In this document: positions 25,004 to 33,220 of the stretch, piece after piece
Position numbering within the stretch: the first letter of the stretch is position 1
How the letters are laid out: every line of letters starts with the position of its first letter
From: Inquilinus ginsengisoli_A
GTDB taxonomy: Bacteria; Pseudomonadota; Alphaproteobacteria; DSM-16000; Inquilinaceae
DNA length: 64,000 nt
Reading direction: 5' to 3'
Assembly (NCBI RefSeq): GCF_031453975.1
Contig: NZ_JAVDPW010000009.1
Location: 310,001-374,000 of the forward strand
Notes under the pieces: generated by a model
What the model saw: only the letters and a program-made list of their open reading frames with translations
What the model was told of the DNA's origin: nothing
Databases searched by the model: none
Position numbers and translations under genes: made by a program

Positions 25004-27948
25004 CCCTCGCCCCCCGCCGACCATTCCTTGACCCGGGCGAGATGGGCGTAGTCGGAGAATCGGGGCGCCACGCCGCGCGGCTGCGACAGGTAAGGCGTCT
25101 CGGGCAGGTCGAAGCGGGCGATCAGGCCCAGCAGCCCGGCCAGCGCCTGCTCGGCCAGGGCGGCCAGGTCGCCCTCCGCCGGCTTCACCGGCTTGATCTC
25201 GCCCGGCACGGCGCCGCCGGACAGGCGCCAATGCTCCAGCCCGGCAAGGACGAGGTCCGCCGGCACGCCGGTGAAGCCGCCGGCGCGGATCATCATCGCC
25301 TCCAGCGGCAGCTGCGGCTGGTGGCCGGCCAGGATCTGCTCGTTCGACGGCACCGTGCCGGTCTTGTAGTCGACCACCACCAGCCCGTCCGGGCCCCGGT
25401 CGATGCGGTCGGCCTGGCCGCTCAGGGTGAAGGGCCCGGCCGGGGCCGGCAGCGTCACCACGCCCTTCTGCTCGGTCAGGATGGCGCGGCGGCCGGCGGC
25501 GCGCAGCCGCGCCTCGGCCTCCAGGAACCAGCCGGCGATGCGGGCGAAGCGCGGCCACCAGAAGGTGCGGATGTCCGGCCCCGGCGGCAGCCGGGCGAAT
25601 TCGAGGCGGCCCAGCGCCAGCAGCCGGTCCAGCGCGTCGGGCGGCAGCGCCTCGGGCCAGGCCTGCAGGAAGGCGGCCAGCGCGTCGTGGATCGCGGTGC
25701 CGCGCTCGGCCGCCCCCGGCTCGGCCTCGATCGGGTCCAGCCGCTTCAGCTGCAGCACCTGCCGGGCGTAGATGGCGTAGGGGTCCTGCATCCAGGTGGC
25801 GATCTGGGTCACCGACAGGCGGCGGGGCCGGGCGGCGACCGGCGGCCGCGGCGCCGGCGGCGCCACCGGGCGCACCGCGTCCGGCTGGTCGATCCGCCGG
25901 GCCAAGGCGCGCCAGTCCCGCGCCGGCGGGGCCAGGGCCAGGCCGGCGCCGTCCAGCACCGCCTGCAGCCGCAGCAGCCAGCGAGACGGCACGGTCGGGG
26001 TGCCGTCCACCTTCTCCGCCCGGGTCAGGAAGACCTCCGCGCCGGCGGCGGCCTGGGCGAAGTCGTTGGCGGCCAGGCCGATCCGCCGCTCCGGCGCCGG
26101 CAGGCCGAATTTCTGCCGCATCGGCCGCGACATCCAGGGGTCGGCGGCGGGCGCGGCCGGCCAGCTGCCCTCGTTCAGCCCCCCCAGCACGATGCGGTCG
26201 AACCGCGCCATCCGGGCCTCGACCGGGCCCAGGATCGCCAGCCGGGGGTGGCGGCCCCAGCGCGGCCGGACCACGGCGCCGTCCATCATCGCCTCGAACA
26301 GGCCGGGCCAGTCCTGGCCCGGGATGGCCGGGAAGCCGTCGAAGCCGGTCAGCAGCTCATCGACCAGCGCCTGCGCCGCCTCGCCGTCCTCGGCGCGCCA
26401 CAGCCGGGCGGGGCCGGGCTCGGCGTCGGTCGCCGCCAGCGATTCGGCGCAGGCGACGTGCAGGCGCAGCAGCTCGACCGGGGATTGGCCGTCGGCCCGG
26501 ACCGCGGCGACGAAGGGCGACAGGATGGCGGTGACGCGGTCCAGCCAGGGACCCAGGGCATCGGCCGCCTCGCTCGCCGCCAGCGCCGCGGCCAGCCCGG
26601 CAGTGCCGGACTCGGGCGACGGGCCGCGCAGCACCGCGCGCTCCAGCCGGCGCAGGGTCTCGCGGAAGGTGCCGACGGCCTCGCCCCCCGCCGCCAGCGG
26701 ATGCTTCAGCAGGGCCAGCAGCGCCAGCGGCGAGGCGTCGCGGAAGGCGATGTCGCCGACCAGGCGCAGATAGGCCCCGACCGGGGTGTCGGCCAGCGGC
26801 CGGCCGGCGCTGTCGTCGACCGCCACCTGCCAGCGCCCCAGCTGCGCCGCCACCCGGCGGGCCAGCGCCCGGTCGGGCGTCACCAGCGCGGCGGTGCGGC
26901 CCGGTGTCTCCAGCGCCTCGCGCAGCAGCAGGGCGATCACCCCGGCCTCCTCCTGCGCCGTGGCGCAGTCGATCCGGGACAGCCCGTCCAGCGCGGCCGC
27001 ATGAAGCCCGGCCGGGTTGCGCCAGGCGTCGGTGGTGGCGGCCGGGCGCATCACCTCGCGCAGCAGCGCGCTGCGGTCCGGGCCGGCGGCGGCAGCCGGG
27101 GCAAGCCAGTCGGCGACCTCGGCGCGGGCGACGCCCAGTCCCTCCAGCAGCAGCTTCAGCGGCTGCTGCGGGTGGCTGTCGTCGATCTGGGCCCAGGTGT
27201 CCTCATCCATGCCACGGTCCAGGCCGGGCAGCACCACGGCGCCCTGCGGCAGCGCCGCCACCGCGCGCAGCAGCGCGATGTCCGACGGGTTGGTGCCGAT
27301 CAGCCCGGCTGATATCACCGGCCCGGGCGGCGGTGGCGCGGTCCATGCCGCCGCCTGGGCCAGGGTCAGCCGGGCGCGCCAGTCGGCGGGATCCAGGGCG
27401 TCCAGGTCGCGCAGCACGCCGGGCCAGACCGTGGTGACGATCTCCAGGAAGCGCAGCGTCTCCTGCCAATGCTCGGCCAGCTCCTCCGGCACCAGCCCGG
27501 CCAACCGGTCGAAGCCCAAGCCCTCGGCCTGGACCTCGTCGATCAGCCGGGCCAAGGCGGCGGCCAGGTGCATCGCCTGGTCGGCGCCGATGCCCTGCTC
27601 CTGCCGGGCCAGGACCAGCCGGGCCAGCAGGATCTGGCGGCGCTGCGGCGCGATCGCCGGCGGCAGGGCCAGCGCCTCGGCCACCGCCGGGGTCTCGCCG
27701 ATCGCCGCCAGACTCAGCGCGTCGGCATCGATGTCGCCGATCGGCATCAGCCGGGGCAGCAGCAGCGGGGTGCCCTCGCCGGCGCGCAGGAAGGCGTCGC
27801 GCAGCGTGGCGCCGGCCCGCCGGGTCGGCAGCAGCACGGTCATGGCGCCCAGCGCCAGCGGGTCGCCCCCGGCCTGGGCCAGCAGGCCCCGGGCCAGCGC
27901 GTCGGCGACGCCCTGGCCGGCCGGGATGGTGAGGATGCGCCCGGTCAT
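25000..27948 (-). CDS. addB: Double-strand break repair protein AddB
   Basis: The second subunit of AddAB, 982 residues. It has a degenerate helicase-like N-terminal half and a C-terminal PD-(D/E)XK nuclease with VVVDYKTGTVPS, which cleaves the opposite strand from AddA. The block RLSVTQIATWMQDPYAIYARQVL marks the nuclease domain start, as in other alphaproteobacterial AddB. I do not see the four-cysteine iron-sulfur motif of the Bacillus type. The gene overlaps tsaE upstream and addA downstream by ATGA. Confidence 0.94.
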   Translation of the reverse strand: MTGRILTIPAGQGVADALARGLLAQAGGDPLALGAMTVLLPTRRAGATLRDAFLRAGEGTPLLLPRLMPIGDIDADALSLAAIGETPAVAEALALPPAIAPQRRQILLARLVLARQEQGIGADQAMHLAAALARLIDEVQAEGLGFDRLAGLVPEELAEHWQETLRFLEIVTTVWPGVLRDLDALDPADWRARLTLAQAAAWTAPPPPGPVISAGLIGTNPSDIALLRAVAALPQGAVVLPGLDRGMDEDTWAQIDDSHPQQPLKLLLEGLGVARAEVADWLAPAAAAGPDRSALLREVMRPAATTDAWRNPAGLHAAALDGLSRIDCATAQEEAGVIALLLREALETPGRTAALVTPDRALARRVAAQLGRWQVAVDDSAGRPLADTPVGAYLRLVGDIAFRDASPLALLALLKHPLAAGGEAVGTFRETLRRLERAVLRGPSPESGTAGLAAALAASEAADALGPWLDRVTAILSPFVAAVRADGQSPVELLRLHVACAESLAATDAEPGPARLWRAEDGEAAQALVDELLTGFDGFPAIPGQDWPGLFEAMMDGAVVRPRWGRHPRLAILGPVEARMARFDRIVLGGLNEGSWPAAPAADPWMSRPMRQKFGLPAPERRIGLAANDFAQAAAGAEVFLTRAEKVDGTPTVPSRWLLRLQAVLDGAGLALAPPARDWRALARRIDQPDAVRPVAPPAPRPPVAARPRRLSVTQIATWMQDPYAIYARQVLQLKRLDPIEAEPGAAERGTAIHDALAAFLQAWPEALPPDALDRLLALGRLEFARLPPGPDIRTFWWPRFARIAGWFLEAEARLRAAGRRAILTEQKGVVTLPAPAGPFTLSGQADRIDRGPDGLVVVDYKTGTVPSNEQILAGHQPQLPLEAMMIRAGGFTGVPADLVLAGLEHWRLSGGAVPGEIKPVKPAEGDLAALAEQALAGLLGLIARFDLPETPYLSQPRGVAPRFSDYAHLARVKEWSAGGEG

Positions 27949-28427
27949 GGCGCGGCGCGCAGCGCCCGGGCCAAAGCGGCGCCGCGGCCGCCCAGCCCGA
28001 TCACAGCCGCGGTGCGGCCGTCCTCACGGCCTGGCGTGGCGGCATGGGCCAGCTCGATCTTCAGCCGGTCGGGCGGGATCAGGCCGCCCAGCCGGTCGGG
28101 CCATTCCACCACGCAGATGCCCTGCCGCGCCTCGTCCCAGCCCAGCTCCAGCACCTCGTCGGGCGCCCCCAGCCGGTACAGGTCGAAATGCCACAGCTCG
28201 CCCGCTGGCAGGTCGTAGGACTGGACCAGGGTGAAGGTCGGGCTCGGCACCTCCAGCTCCGGCTCGCCGGTGGCAGCGCGGATCAGCGCCCGGGCGAAGA
28301 AGGATTTGCCGGCGCCGAGATCGCCCGAGAGCAGGACGATGTCGCCCGGGCGCAGCCGCGGCGCGAGGCGGGCGGCCAGGGCTGCGGTCGCGGCTTCGTC
28401 GGGCAGGTCGAGGGTGAAGCGGTCCAT
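27945..28427 (-). CDS. tsaE: tRNA threonylcarbamoyladenosine biosynthesis ATPase TsaE
   Basis: The ATPase of the TsaBDE complex, which makes t6A37 in ANN-decoding tRNAs; 160 residues. Walker A is GDLGAGKSFFARAL, followed by VPSPTFTLVQSY and WHFDLYRL, all diagnostic. The gene is first in the run and its stop overlaps the addB start. In many relatives a phosphotransferase and a nucleotidyltransferase gene (amgK-murU) lie between tsaE and addB; both are absent here. Confidence 0.95.
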   Translation of the reverse strand: MDRFTLDLPDEAATAALAARLAPRLRPGDIVLLSGDLGAGKSFFARALIRAATGEPELEVPSPTFTLVQSYDLPAGELWHFDLYRLGAPDEVLELGWDEARQGICVVEWPDRLGGLIPPDRLKIELAHAATPGREDGRTAAVIGLGGRGAALARALRAAP

Positions 28428-28550
28428 CGTCCGATTGTTCGCACAGCCCGCCTGCGCAGTCACGCCCGGGGCATGCGGCCTATCGCGATGATGCGCGCCG
28501 ACGCGGAACCGGCTACCACATCCGGGTCTCAAAGGCTGAGGGATGCCGCC

Positions 28551-29567
28551 ATGTCCACCCCGCATCGCACCGACGTCGCCATCATCGGGGCCGGCCCGGT
28601 CGGGCTGTTCGCCGTGTTCGAATGCGGCATGCTGAAGATGAGGTGCCATGTCATCGACGCGCTGGGCGAACCCGGCGGGCAATGCGCCGCGCTGTATCCG
28701 GAAAAGCCGATCTACGACATCCCCGGCCATCCCCGAATCGAGGCGGCGCAGCTGATCGACCGGCTGGTGGAGCAGGCGGAGCCCTTCGCCCCGACCTATC
28801 ATCTCGGCCAGCAGGTCGAGACCCTGGCGCGGCAGCCGGACGGGCGCTGGCTGGTCGGCACCGGCGCCGGCACCACCATCGATGCCGCGGCGGTGATCGT
28901 CGCCGCCGGGGTCGGCGCCTTCGGGCCGAACCGGCCGCCGCTGGCCGGGATCGAGGATTTCGAGAACCGCTCGGTGTTCTACATGGTGACCCGCAAGGAG
29001 GCGCTGCGGGGCAAGCGGGTGGTGGTGGCCGGCGGCGGCGACAGCGCGCTCGACTGGTCGATCCTGCTGGCCGATGTCGCGGCCCAGGTGCTGGTGGTGC
29101 ACCGGCGCGACAAGTTCCGCGGCGCGCCGGACAGCGTCGCCCGGCTGCACGCCCTGGCCGAGGCCGGGAAGGTCGAGCTGGTCACCCCCTACCAGCTGCA
29201 CGGGCTGGAGGGCGCGGGCGGGCAGCTCTCGGCCGTCACCGTGGCGACGCTGGAGGGCGAGGTGCGGCGGCTGGAGGCCGACGTGCTGCTGCCGTTCTTC
29301 GGCCTGTCGATGAATCTGGGGCCGATCGCGAATTGGGGGTTGGCGCTGGACAAGCACCACATCGCCATCGACCAGGCGACGGCGGCGACCAGCGCGCCGG
29401 GGATCTTCGCGGTCGGCGACATCGCCACTTATCCGCACAAGCTGAAGCTGATCCTGACCGGCTTCGCCGAGGCGGCCTCGGCCGCCCATGCGATCTACCC
29501 CCTCGTCCACCCCGGCGAGGTGCTGCACTTCGAATATTCGACGACCGCCGGCGTGCCGGGGGTTTGA
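28551..29567 (+). CDS. Ferredoxin-NADP+ reductase, thioredoxin-reductase-like type
   Basis: A 338-residue FAD/NAD(P)-binding oxidoreductase. It shows the FAD motif GAGPVGLFAVFE, then GEPGGQCAALYPEKPIYDIP, the NADPH motif VAGGGDSALDW, and the second FAD motif IFAVGDIATYPHKLKLI. There is no CxxC redox motif between the domains, which separates it from true thioredoxin reductases and fits the YumC-type ferredoxin/flavodoxin reductases. GAGGG precedes the ATG. It is divergent from tsaE. The window also holds a classical Fpr near 41 kb and ferredoxin FdxA near 63 kb. Confidence 0.87.
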   Translation: MSTPHRTDVAIIGAGPVGLFAVFECGMLKMRCHVIDALGEPGGQCAALYPEKPIYDIPGHPRIEAAQLIDRLVEQAEPFAPTYHLGQQVETLARQPDGRWLVGTGAGTTIDAAAVIVAAGVGAFGPNRPPLAGIEDFENRSVFYMVTRKEALRGKRVVVAGGGDSALDWSILLADVAAQVLVVHRRDKFRGAPDSVARLHALAEAGKVELVTPYQLHGLEGAGGQLSAVTVATLEGEVRRLEADVLLPFFGLSMNLGPIANWGLALDKHHIAIDQATAATSAPGIFAVGDIATYPHKLKLILTGFAEAASAAHAIYPLVHPGEVLHFEYSTTAGVPGV

Positions 29568-29591
29568 GGCACAAGCGACCCTTCCCTCTTG

Positions 29592-29625
29592 TGTCATTGC
29601 CGGGCTTGACCCGAAGACGACAATG
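29592..29625. repeat. Half copy of a palindromic intergenic repeat
   Basis: TGTCATTGCCGGGCTTGACC matches the left arm of the elements at 10807 and 16392, but the rest is lost except a short complement (CAATGA). It sits between the convergent ferredoxin reductase and LysE genes. Confidence 0.6.
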
Positions 29626-29654
29626 AGGGGAGGTGTGCTCGATCCCGGCCGACC

Positions 29655-30260
29655 TTACCCCAGCAGGTCCGCCGCGATCGGGTACAGCGAGGCGACCAGC
29701 AGCAGCGCCATGCCGAGATTGAAGGCGCGGACCGCGGCGGGGGCGTGCAGCACCCGCCGCAGCGCCGTGCCGAACAGCGCCCAGCAGCCGACGCTGGGCA
29801 GGTTCACCAGGCCGAACACCACGGTGACGATCGCCAAATTGCCCAGGAAGCCGGCCTGCGGCGTGTAGGTGGCGATGGCGCCGACCGCCATCACCCAGGC
29901 CTTGGGGTTGACCCATTGGAACGCCGCGGCCTCGAGGAAGGTCATCGGCCGGCCAGATTCGCTGCCGCCGGAGAGCGGCCCGGACCGCGCGATCTTCCAG
30001 GCGAGATACAGCAGATACGCGGCGCCGCCGTATTTCAGCAGCTGGTACAGCAGCGGCCAGGCGGCGAAGGCGGCGCCGAGGCCCAAGCCCACCGCCGCCA
30101 CCATCACGGTGAAGCCGGTGGCGATGCCGACCATGTGCGGCACGGTGCGGCGGAAGCCGAAGCTGAGGCCCGAGGCGGTCAGCATGATGTTGTTCGGCCC
30201 CGGCGTGATCGAGGTGACGAAGGCGAACAAGACGAAGGACGAGAGCAGTTCGGGAGTCAT
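29655..30260 (-). CDS. LysE/RhtB family amino-acid exporter
   Basis: A 201-residue inner-membrane protein with about six helices, belonging to the LysE superfamily of amino-acid exporters. The family opening FAFVTSITPGPNNIMLTASG is intact. The ATG used starts MTPELLSS; a TTG 24 bases upstream is also in frame. It is divergent from a YheO-type regulator, with two inverted repeats between them, so it is probably controlled by that regulator. The substrate is unknown; basic or neutral amino acids are the usual cargo. Confidence 0.88.
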   Translation of the reverse strand: MTPELLSSFVLFAFVTSITPGPNNIMLTASGLSFGFRRTVPHMVGIATGFTVMVAAVGLGLGAAFAAWPLLYQLLKYGGAAYLLYLAWKIARSGPLSGGSESGRPMTFLEAAAFQWVNPKAWVMAVGAIATYTPQAGFLGNLAIVTVVFGLVNLPSVGCWALFGTALRRVLHAPAAVRAFNLGMALLLVASLYPIAADLLG

Positions 30261-30290
30261 GGCCCCAACTTGGCCCGACTCCAAAATCGA

Positions 30291-30388
30291 GACAATTCGA
30301 ACATTGTCCCGATCAATCCGGCCGGTGTGGCGGAGTCAATCGCGGATCTGGACTCATACGAACCATCTGATCTAGACAGTTTGTATGA
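30291..30388. promoter_or_regulatory. Two inverted repeats in the LysE / regulator divergent promoter
   Basis: The first repeat is GACAAT, six bases, ATTGTC, at the exporter side. The second has 10-bp arms TCATACGAAC and GTTTGTATGA (nine of ten paired), 15 bases apart, and its right arm covers the ATG of the regulator gene. The layout suggests that the regulator controls both the exporter and itself. Confidence 0.5.
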
Positions 30389-31002
30389 ACTGGCATTCGC
30401 GCTACGAGACGGTCGCCGAGGCGATCGCGGCGCTGCTCGGCCCGGAGGCGGAGGTGGTGGTCCACGACCTCGCCACCGACCGGATCGCGCAGATCGTCAA
30501 CCCGCTGTCCCGCCGCCGGGTCGGGGACGCGTCGCTGCTCGACCTGGAAGCCGGGGACCTGGCGCCCGGCAAGGCGGTGCTCGGCCCCTATGAGAAGGCC
30601 GGGCCGTCCGGCGACCGCATCCGCTCGGTCAGCGCCGTGCTGCCGGGCGAGGATGGGCGCCCGGCCGGGCTGCTGTGCGTCAATCTCGGCCTCGGCCGGT
30701 TCGACGCCGCGGCGCGGCTGCTGGCCGGGCTGTTCCCGCCGGTGGCGCCGCGGCCGGAGGCGCTGTTCCGGCGCGACTGGCGCGAGGCGGTCAACCTGAT
30801 CCTGCGCGACCGGCTGGCCGCCGCCGGCCTGTCCGCCGACCGGCTGGACCGCGCCGGGCGGGTCGCCCTGGTCGCCGCGATCGACGCCGAAGGCCTGCTG
30901 GAGATGCGCCACGCCGCGGCCTATGTCGCCAGCCAGCTCGGCATCTCCCGCGCCACCCTCTACGCCGACCGCGCCGCTGCGCGGTCAAGACTCGCCGCCT
31001 GA
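30385..31002 (+). CDS. YheO-type PAS/HTH transcriptional regulator
   Basis: A 205-residue DNA-binding protein with an N-terminal YheO-like PAS domain (about 1-110, including EAEVVVHDLATDRIAQIVN) and a C-terminal helix-turn-helix (YVASQLGISRATLYADRAAA). DauR, which controls D-arginine catabolism, is a characterised family member, so an amino-acid ligand is plausible. The gene is divergent from a LysE exporter and followed, 10 bases later, by a PLP aminotransferase, suggesting a small amino-acid-responsive module. An inverted repeat covers its start codon. Confidence 0.82.
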   Translation: MNWHSRYETVAEAIAALLGPEAEVVVHDLATDRIAQIVNPLSRRRVGDASLLDLEAGDLAPGKAVLGPYEKAGPSGDRIRSVSAVLPGEDGRPAGLLCVNLGLGRFDAAARLLAGLFPPVAPRPEALFRRDWREAVNLILRDRLAAAGLSADRLDRAGRVALVAAIDAEGLLEMRHAAAYVASQLGISRATLYADRAAARSRLAA

Positions 31003-31012
31003 GGACATCACG

Positions 31013-32167
31013 ATGCGCCGCCTGCCCGAATTCGCCCTGGAAAGCTATTTCGCCCGCTGGGAGTTCACCGCCAGGCACCACCTCTGCCCCTCCGACATGC
31101 AGTCGATGACGCTGGGCGAGCTGCTGGCCCTGGCGACGCCGGATCAGCGCGAGGCCTGGGACCAGCTGTGGCTCGGCTACACCGAAACCCGCGGCGCCCC
31201 GGCGCTGCGGGCGGCGATCGCGGGCACCTATGACGGCCCCCAGGGCGGACTCACGGCCGACGACGTGCTGGTCACGGTCGGGGCGGAGGAGGGGATCTTC
31301 CTGGCGCTGCAGGCGCTGCTCGGCCCCGACGACCATGCGGTCGTCCTGACCCCGACCTACCAGTCGCTCGAATCGGTGACCGCCAGCCTCTGCGCCGTCA
31401 CCGGCGTGCTGCTGGAGCCGGCCCCCGACGCCGCGGGCGGCTGGGCACTGGACCCCGACCGGCTGGCCGCATCGCTGCGGCCGAACACCAGGGCCATCCT
31501 GCTGAACCTACCGCACAACCCGACCGGATACCTGCCGACCCGTGCGGTGTTCGATGCGGTGGTCGACATCGCCCGGTCGCGCGGCATCTGGATCCTGTCG
31601 GACGAGGTCTATCGCGGGCTGGAGCGGCGGCCGGAGGACCGGCTGCCGGCGATCGCCGAGGCCTATGAGCGCGGGCTGTCGATCGGGGTGCTGTCCAAGG
31701 CCTACGGCCTGCCCGGGCTGCGCCTCGGCTGGCTGGCCTGCCGCGACCGCGACCTGCTGCGCCGGATTGAGCGGCTGAAGGACTACACCACCATCTGCAG
31801 CCCGGCGCCGAGCGAGGCGCTGGGCGTCATCGCCCTCGGCGCGCGCGACCGCATCCTGGCCCGCAACCAAGCCCTGATCGCCGCCAACCTGCCGTTGCTG
31901 GAGGCGTTCTTCGCCCGCCATGCCGACCGCTTCGAATGGCAGGCGCCGGCGGCCGGCTGCATCGCCTATCCGCGCTACCGCGGGGCGGAGGGGGTGGAGG
32001 CCTTCACCGCCGATGTGGTCGAACGCTCCGGCGTGCTGCTGCTGCCGGCCTCGGTCTACCGCTCCACCCTCGGCCCGGTGCCGGCAGACCGTTTCCGCAT
32101 CGGCTTCGGCCGGACCAAGACGCCGTCGGCGCTGGCGGCGCTGGAGGCGCATCTGGCGGCGGCCTGA
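31013..32167 (+). CDS. Class I/II PLP-dependent aminotransferase
   Basis: A fold-type I aminotransferase of 384 residues. PLP-site motifs are visible: LNLPHNPTGYL (about 165-175), ILSDEVYRGL near 195, and the Schiff-base lysine in VLSKAYGLPGLRLGW (Lys229). It is probably co-transcribed with the upstream YheO-type regulator. The amino donor cannot be inferred; the neighbouring exporter and regulator point to amino-acid turnover rather than biosynthesis. Confidence 0.87.
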   Translation: MRRLPEFALESYFARWEFTARHHLCPSDMQSMTLGELLALATPDQREAWDQLWLGYTETRGAPALRAAIAGTYDGPQGGLTADDVLVTVGAEEGIFLALQALLGPDDHAVVLTPTYQSLESVTASLCAVTGVLLEPAPDAAGGWALDPDRLAASLRPNTRAILLNLPHNPTGYLPTRAVFDAVVDIARSRGIWILSDEVYRGLERRPEDRLPAIAEAYERGLSIGVLSKAYGLPGLRLGWLACRDRDLLRRIERLKDYTTICSPAPSEALGVIALGARDRILARNQALIAANLPLLEAFFARHADRFEWQAPAAGCIAYPRYRGAEGVEAFTADVVERSGVLLLPASVYRSTLGPVPADRFRIGFGRTKTPSALAALEAHLAAA

Positions 32168-32246
32168 CGATCCTGCGACGCGATGGCGGGGAGGCGCGGC
32201 GGTGCCGCAGCGTGTAGGGTGCGGCGTCACCACCGGAAATGCGCCC

Positions 32247-33209
32247 ATGCTGCGTCGCCTCGCCCTCGCCCTGCTGCTCCTGGCCCCGGCCCTGCCCGCG
32301 GCGGCGGCGGACAACCAGACCCTCGGCACCTTTCGCGGCACCGTCGAAGGGCCGGGCGGCGAGACCTCGGCGATCGAGGGATTCGCGGCGGCGGTGAAGG
32401 ATGATCGCGGGCGGTTCGTGCTCGGCCTGACCTCGACCGGTGAAGGCGTGATCCGCACCCGGCAGATCCAGCTGCTGCTGCCGGCCGATGCGGCGCCGGG
32501 CAGCCTGGCCGTCGGCAGCTACGACACGGCGCGGCGCGACAAGGAAGGCAAATCCGCCGGCGCGCTGTATGTGGCCATGGGGTCGGACGGGTCGCGGGTG
32601 CGCGATTGCCGTCTGGTCACCCAGGGCAAGGTGGAACTGACCGCGGCCGGGCCCTTCGCGGGCACGCTGAACTTCACCTGCCGCGATTCGACGGAGGCGA
32701 CGCTGTCGCTGACCTTCGACGCGGTGCCGGTCGACGCCGGCCAGGTGGTGCCGTCCGAGCCGGGCGGCGAGCCCGGGCCCGGCCGGGTCAGCACCGTGGT
32801 CGGGGCGCCGGTCAACGCCACCATCACCGGCACGGGCACCGCCAAGAAGCAGGCCGCGGGCAGCCGCCTGCTGCTGCTGTATCTGGAGCAGGACCGCGAC
32901 GTCCACGGCACCAAGCAGAAGATGCCGGTCGGTGCCGTGGTCGTCGCGCTGCCGAAGGACGCCAGCCTCGGCGCCCATGATCTCAAGCCGTTCTCGCAGG
33001 CGGTCGCGGCCGACAAGACCGCGACCGGCTACGGCGTCTCCTTCAGCCTCGAGGCCGGCAGCGATTCGCTCGACGGCTGCGACCAGCAGGCTAGCGGGAC
33101 GTTGACGCTGACCAGCCTCGACCCGGTCGCCGGGTCGGCGCGCTTCACCTGCGCCGACCAGAACGACCTGACGGTCGAGACCGATTTCGACGGCATCCCG
33201 ACGGAATAG
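32247..33209 (+). CDS. Secreted protein of unknown function with two homologous domains
   Basis: I do not recognise a family. The 320-residue product has a signal peptide (LRRLALALLLLAPALPAAAA). Two similar domains follow, about 22-165 and 190-320. Each ends with the same pattern: a G-x-L-x-L/F strand, an FTC-R/A-D block, and a DF/FD-x-P ending (NFTCRDSTEATLSLTFDAVP and RFTCADQNDLTVETDFDGIP). Each domain has two cysteines placed to form a disulfide. A Pro/Gly linker joins them. It converges, 11 bases away, with an RTX-type gene. A decayed copy of its 3' end lies between the two RTX genes. Confidence 0.75.
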   Translation: MLRRLALALLLLAPALPAAAADNQTLGTFRGTVEGPGGETSAIEGFAAAVKDDRGRFVLGLTSTGEGVIRTRQIQLLLPADAAPGSLAVGSYDTARRDKEGKSAGALYVAMGSDGSRVRDCRLVTQGKVELTAAGPFAGTLNFTCRDSTEATLSLTFDAVPVDAGQVVPSEPGGEPGPGRVSTVVGAPVNATITGTGTAKKQAAGSRLLLLYLEQDRDVHGTKQKMPVGAVVVALPKDASLGAHDLKPFSQAVAADKTATGYGVSFSLEAGSDSLDGCDQQASGTLTLTSLDPVAGSARFTCADQNDLTVETDFDGIPTE

Positions 33210-33220
33210 CCGTCAGATCG

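Noticed and set aside
21584..25051. A very long open frame on the plus strand opposite addA
   Set aside because: It is an antisense shadow of addA in GC-rich DNA: the translation is low-complexity (Gln, Gly, Arg, His), has no recognisable domain and no Shine-Dalgarno. The same applies to the open frame opposite addB.
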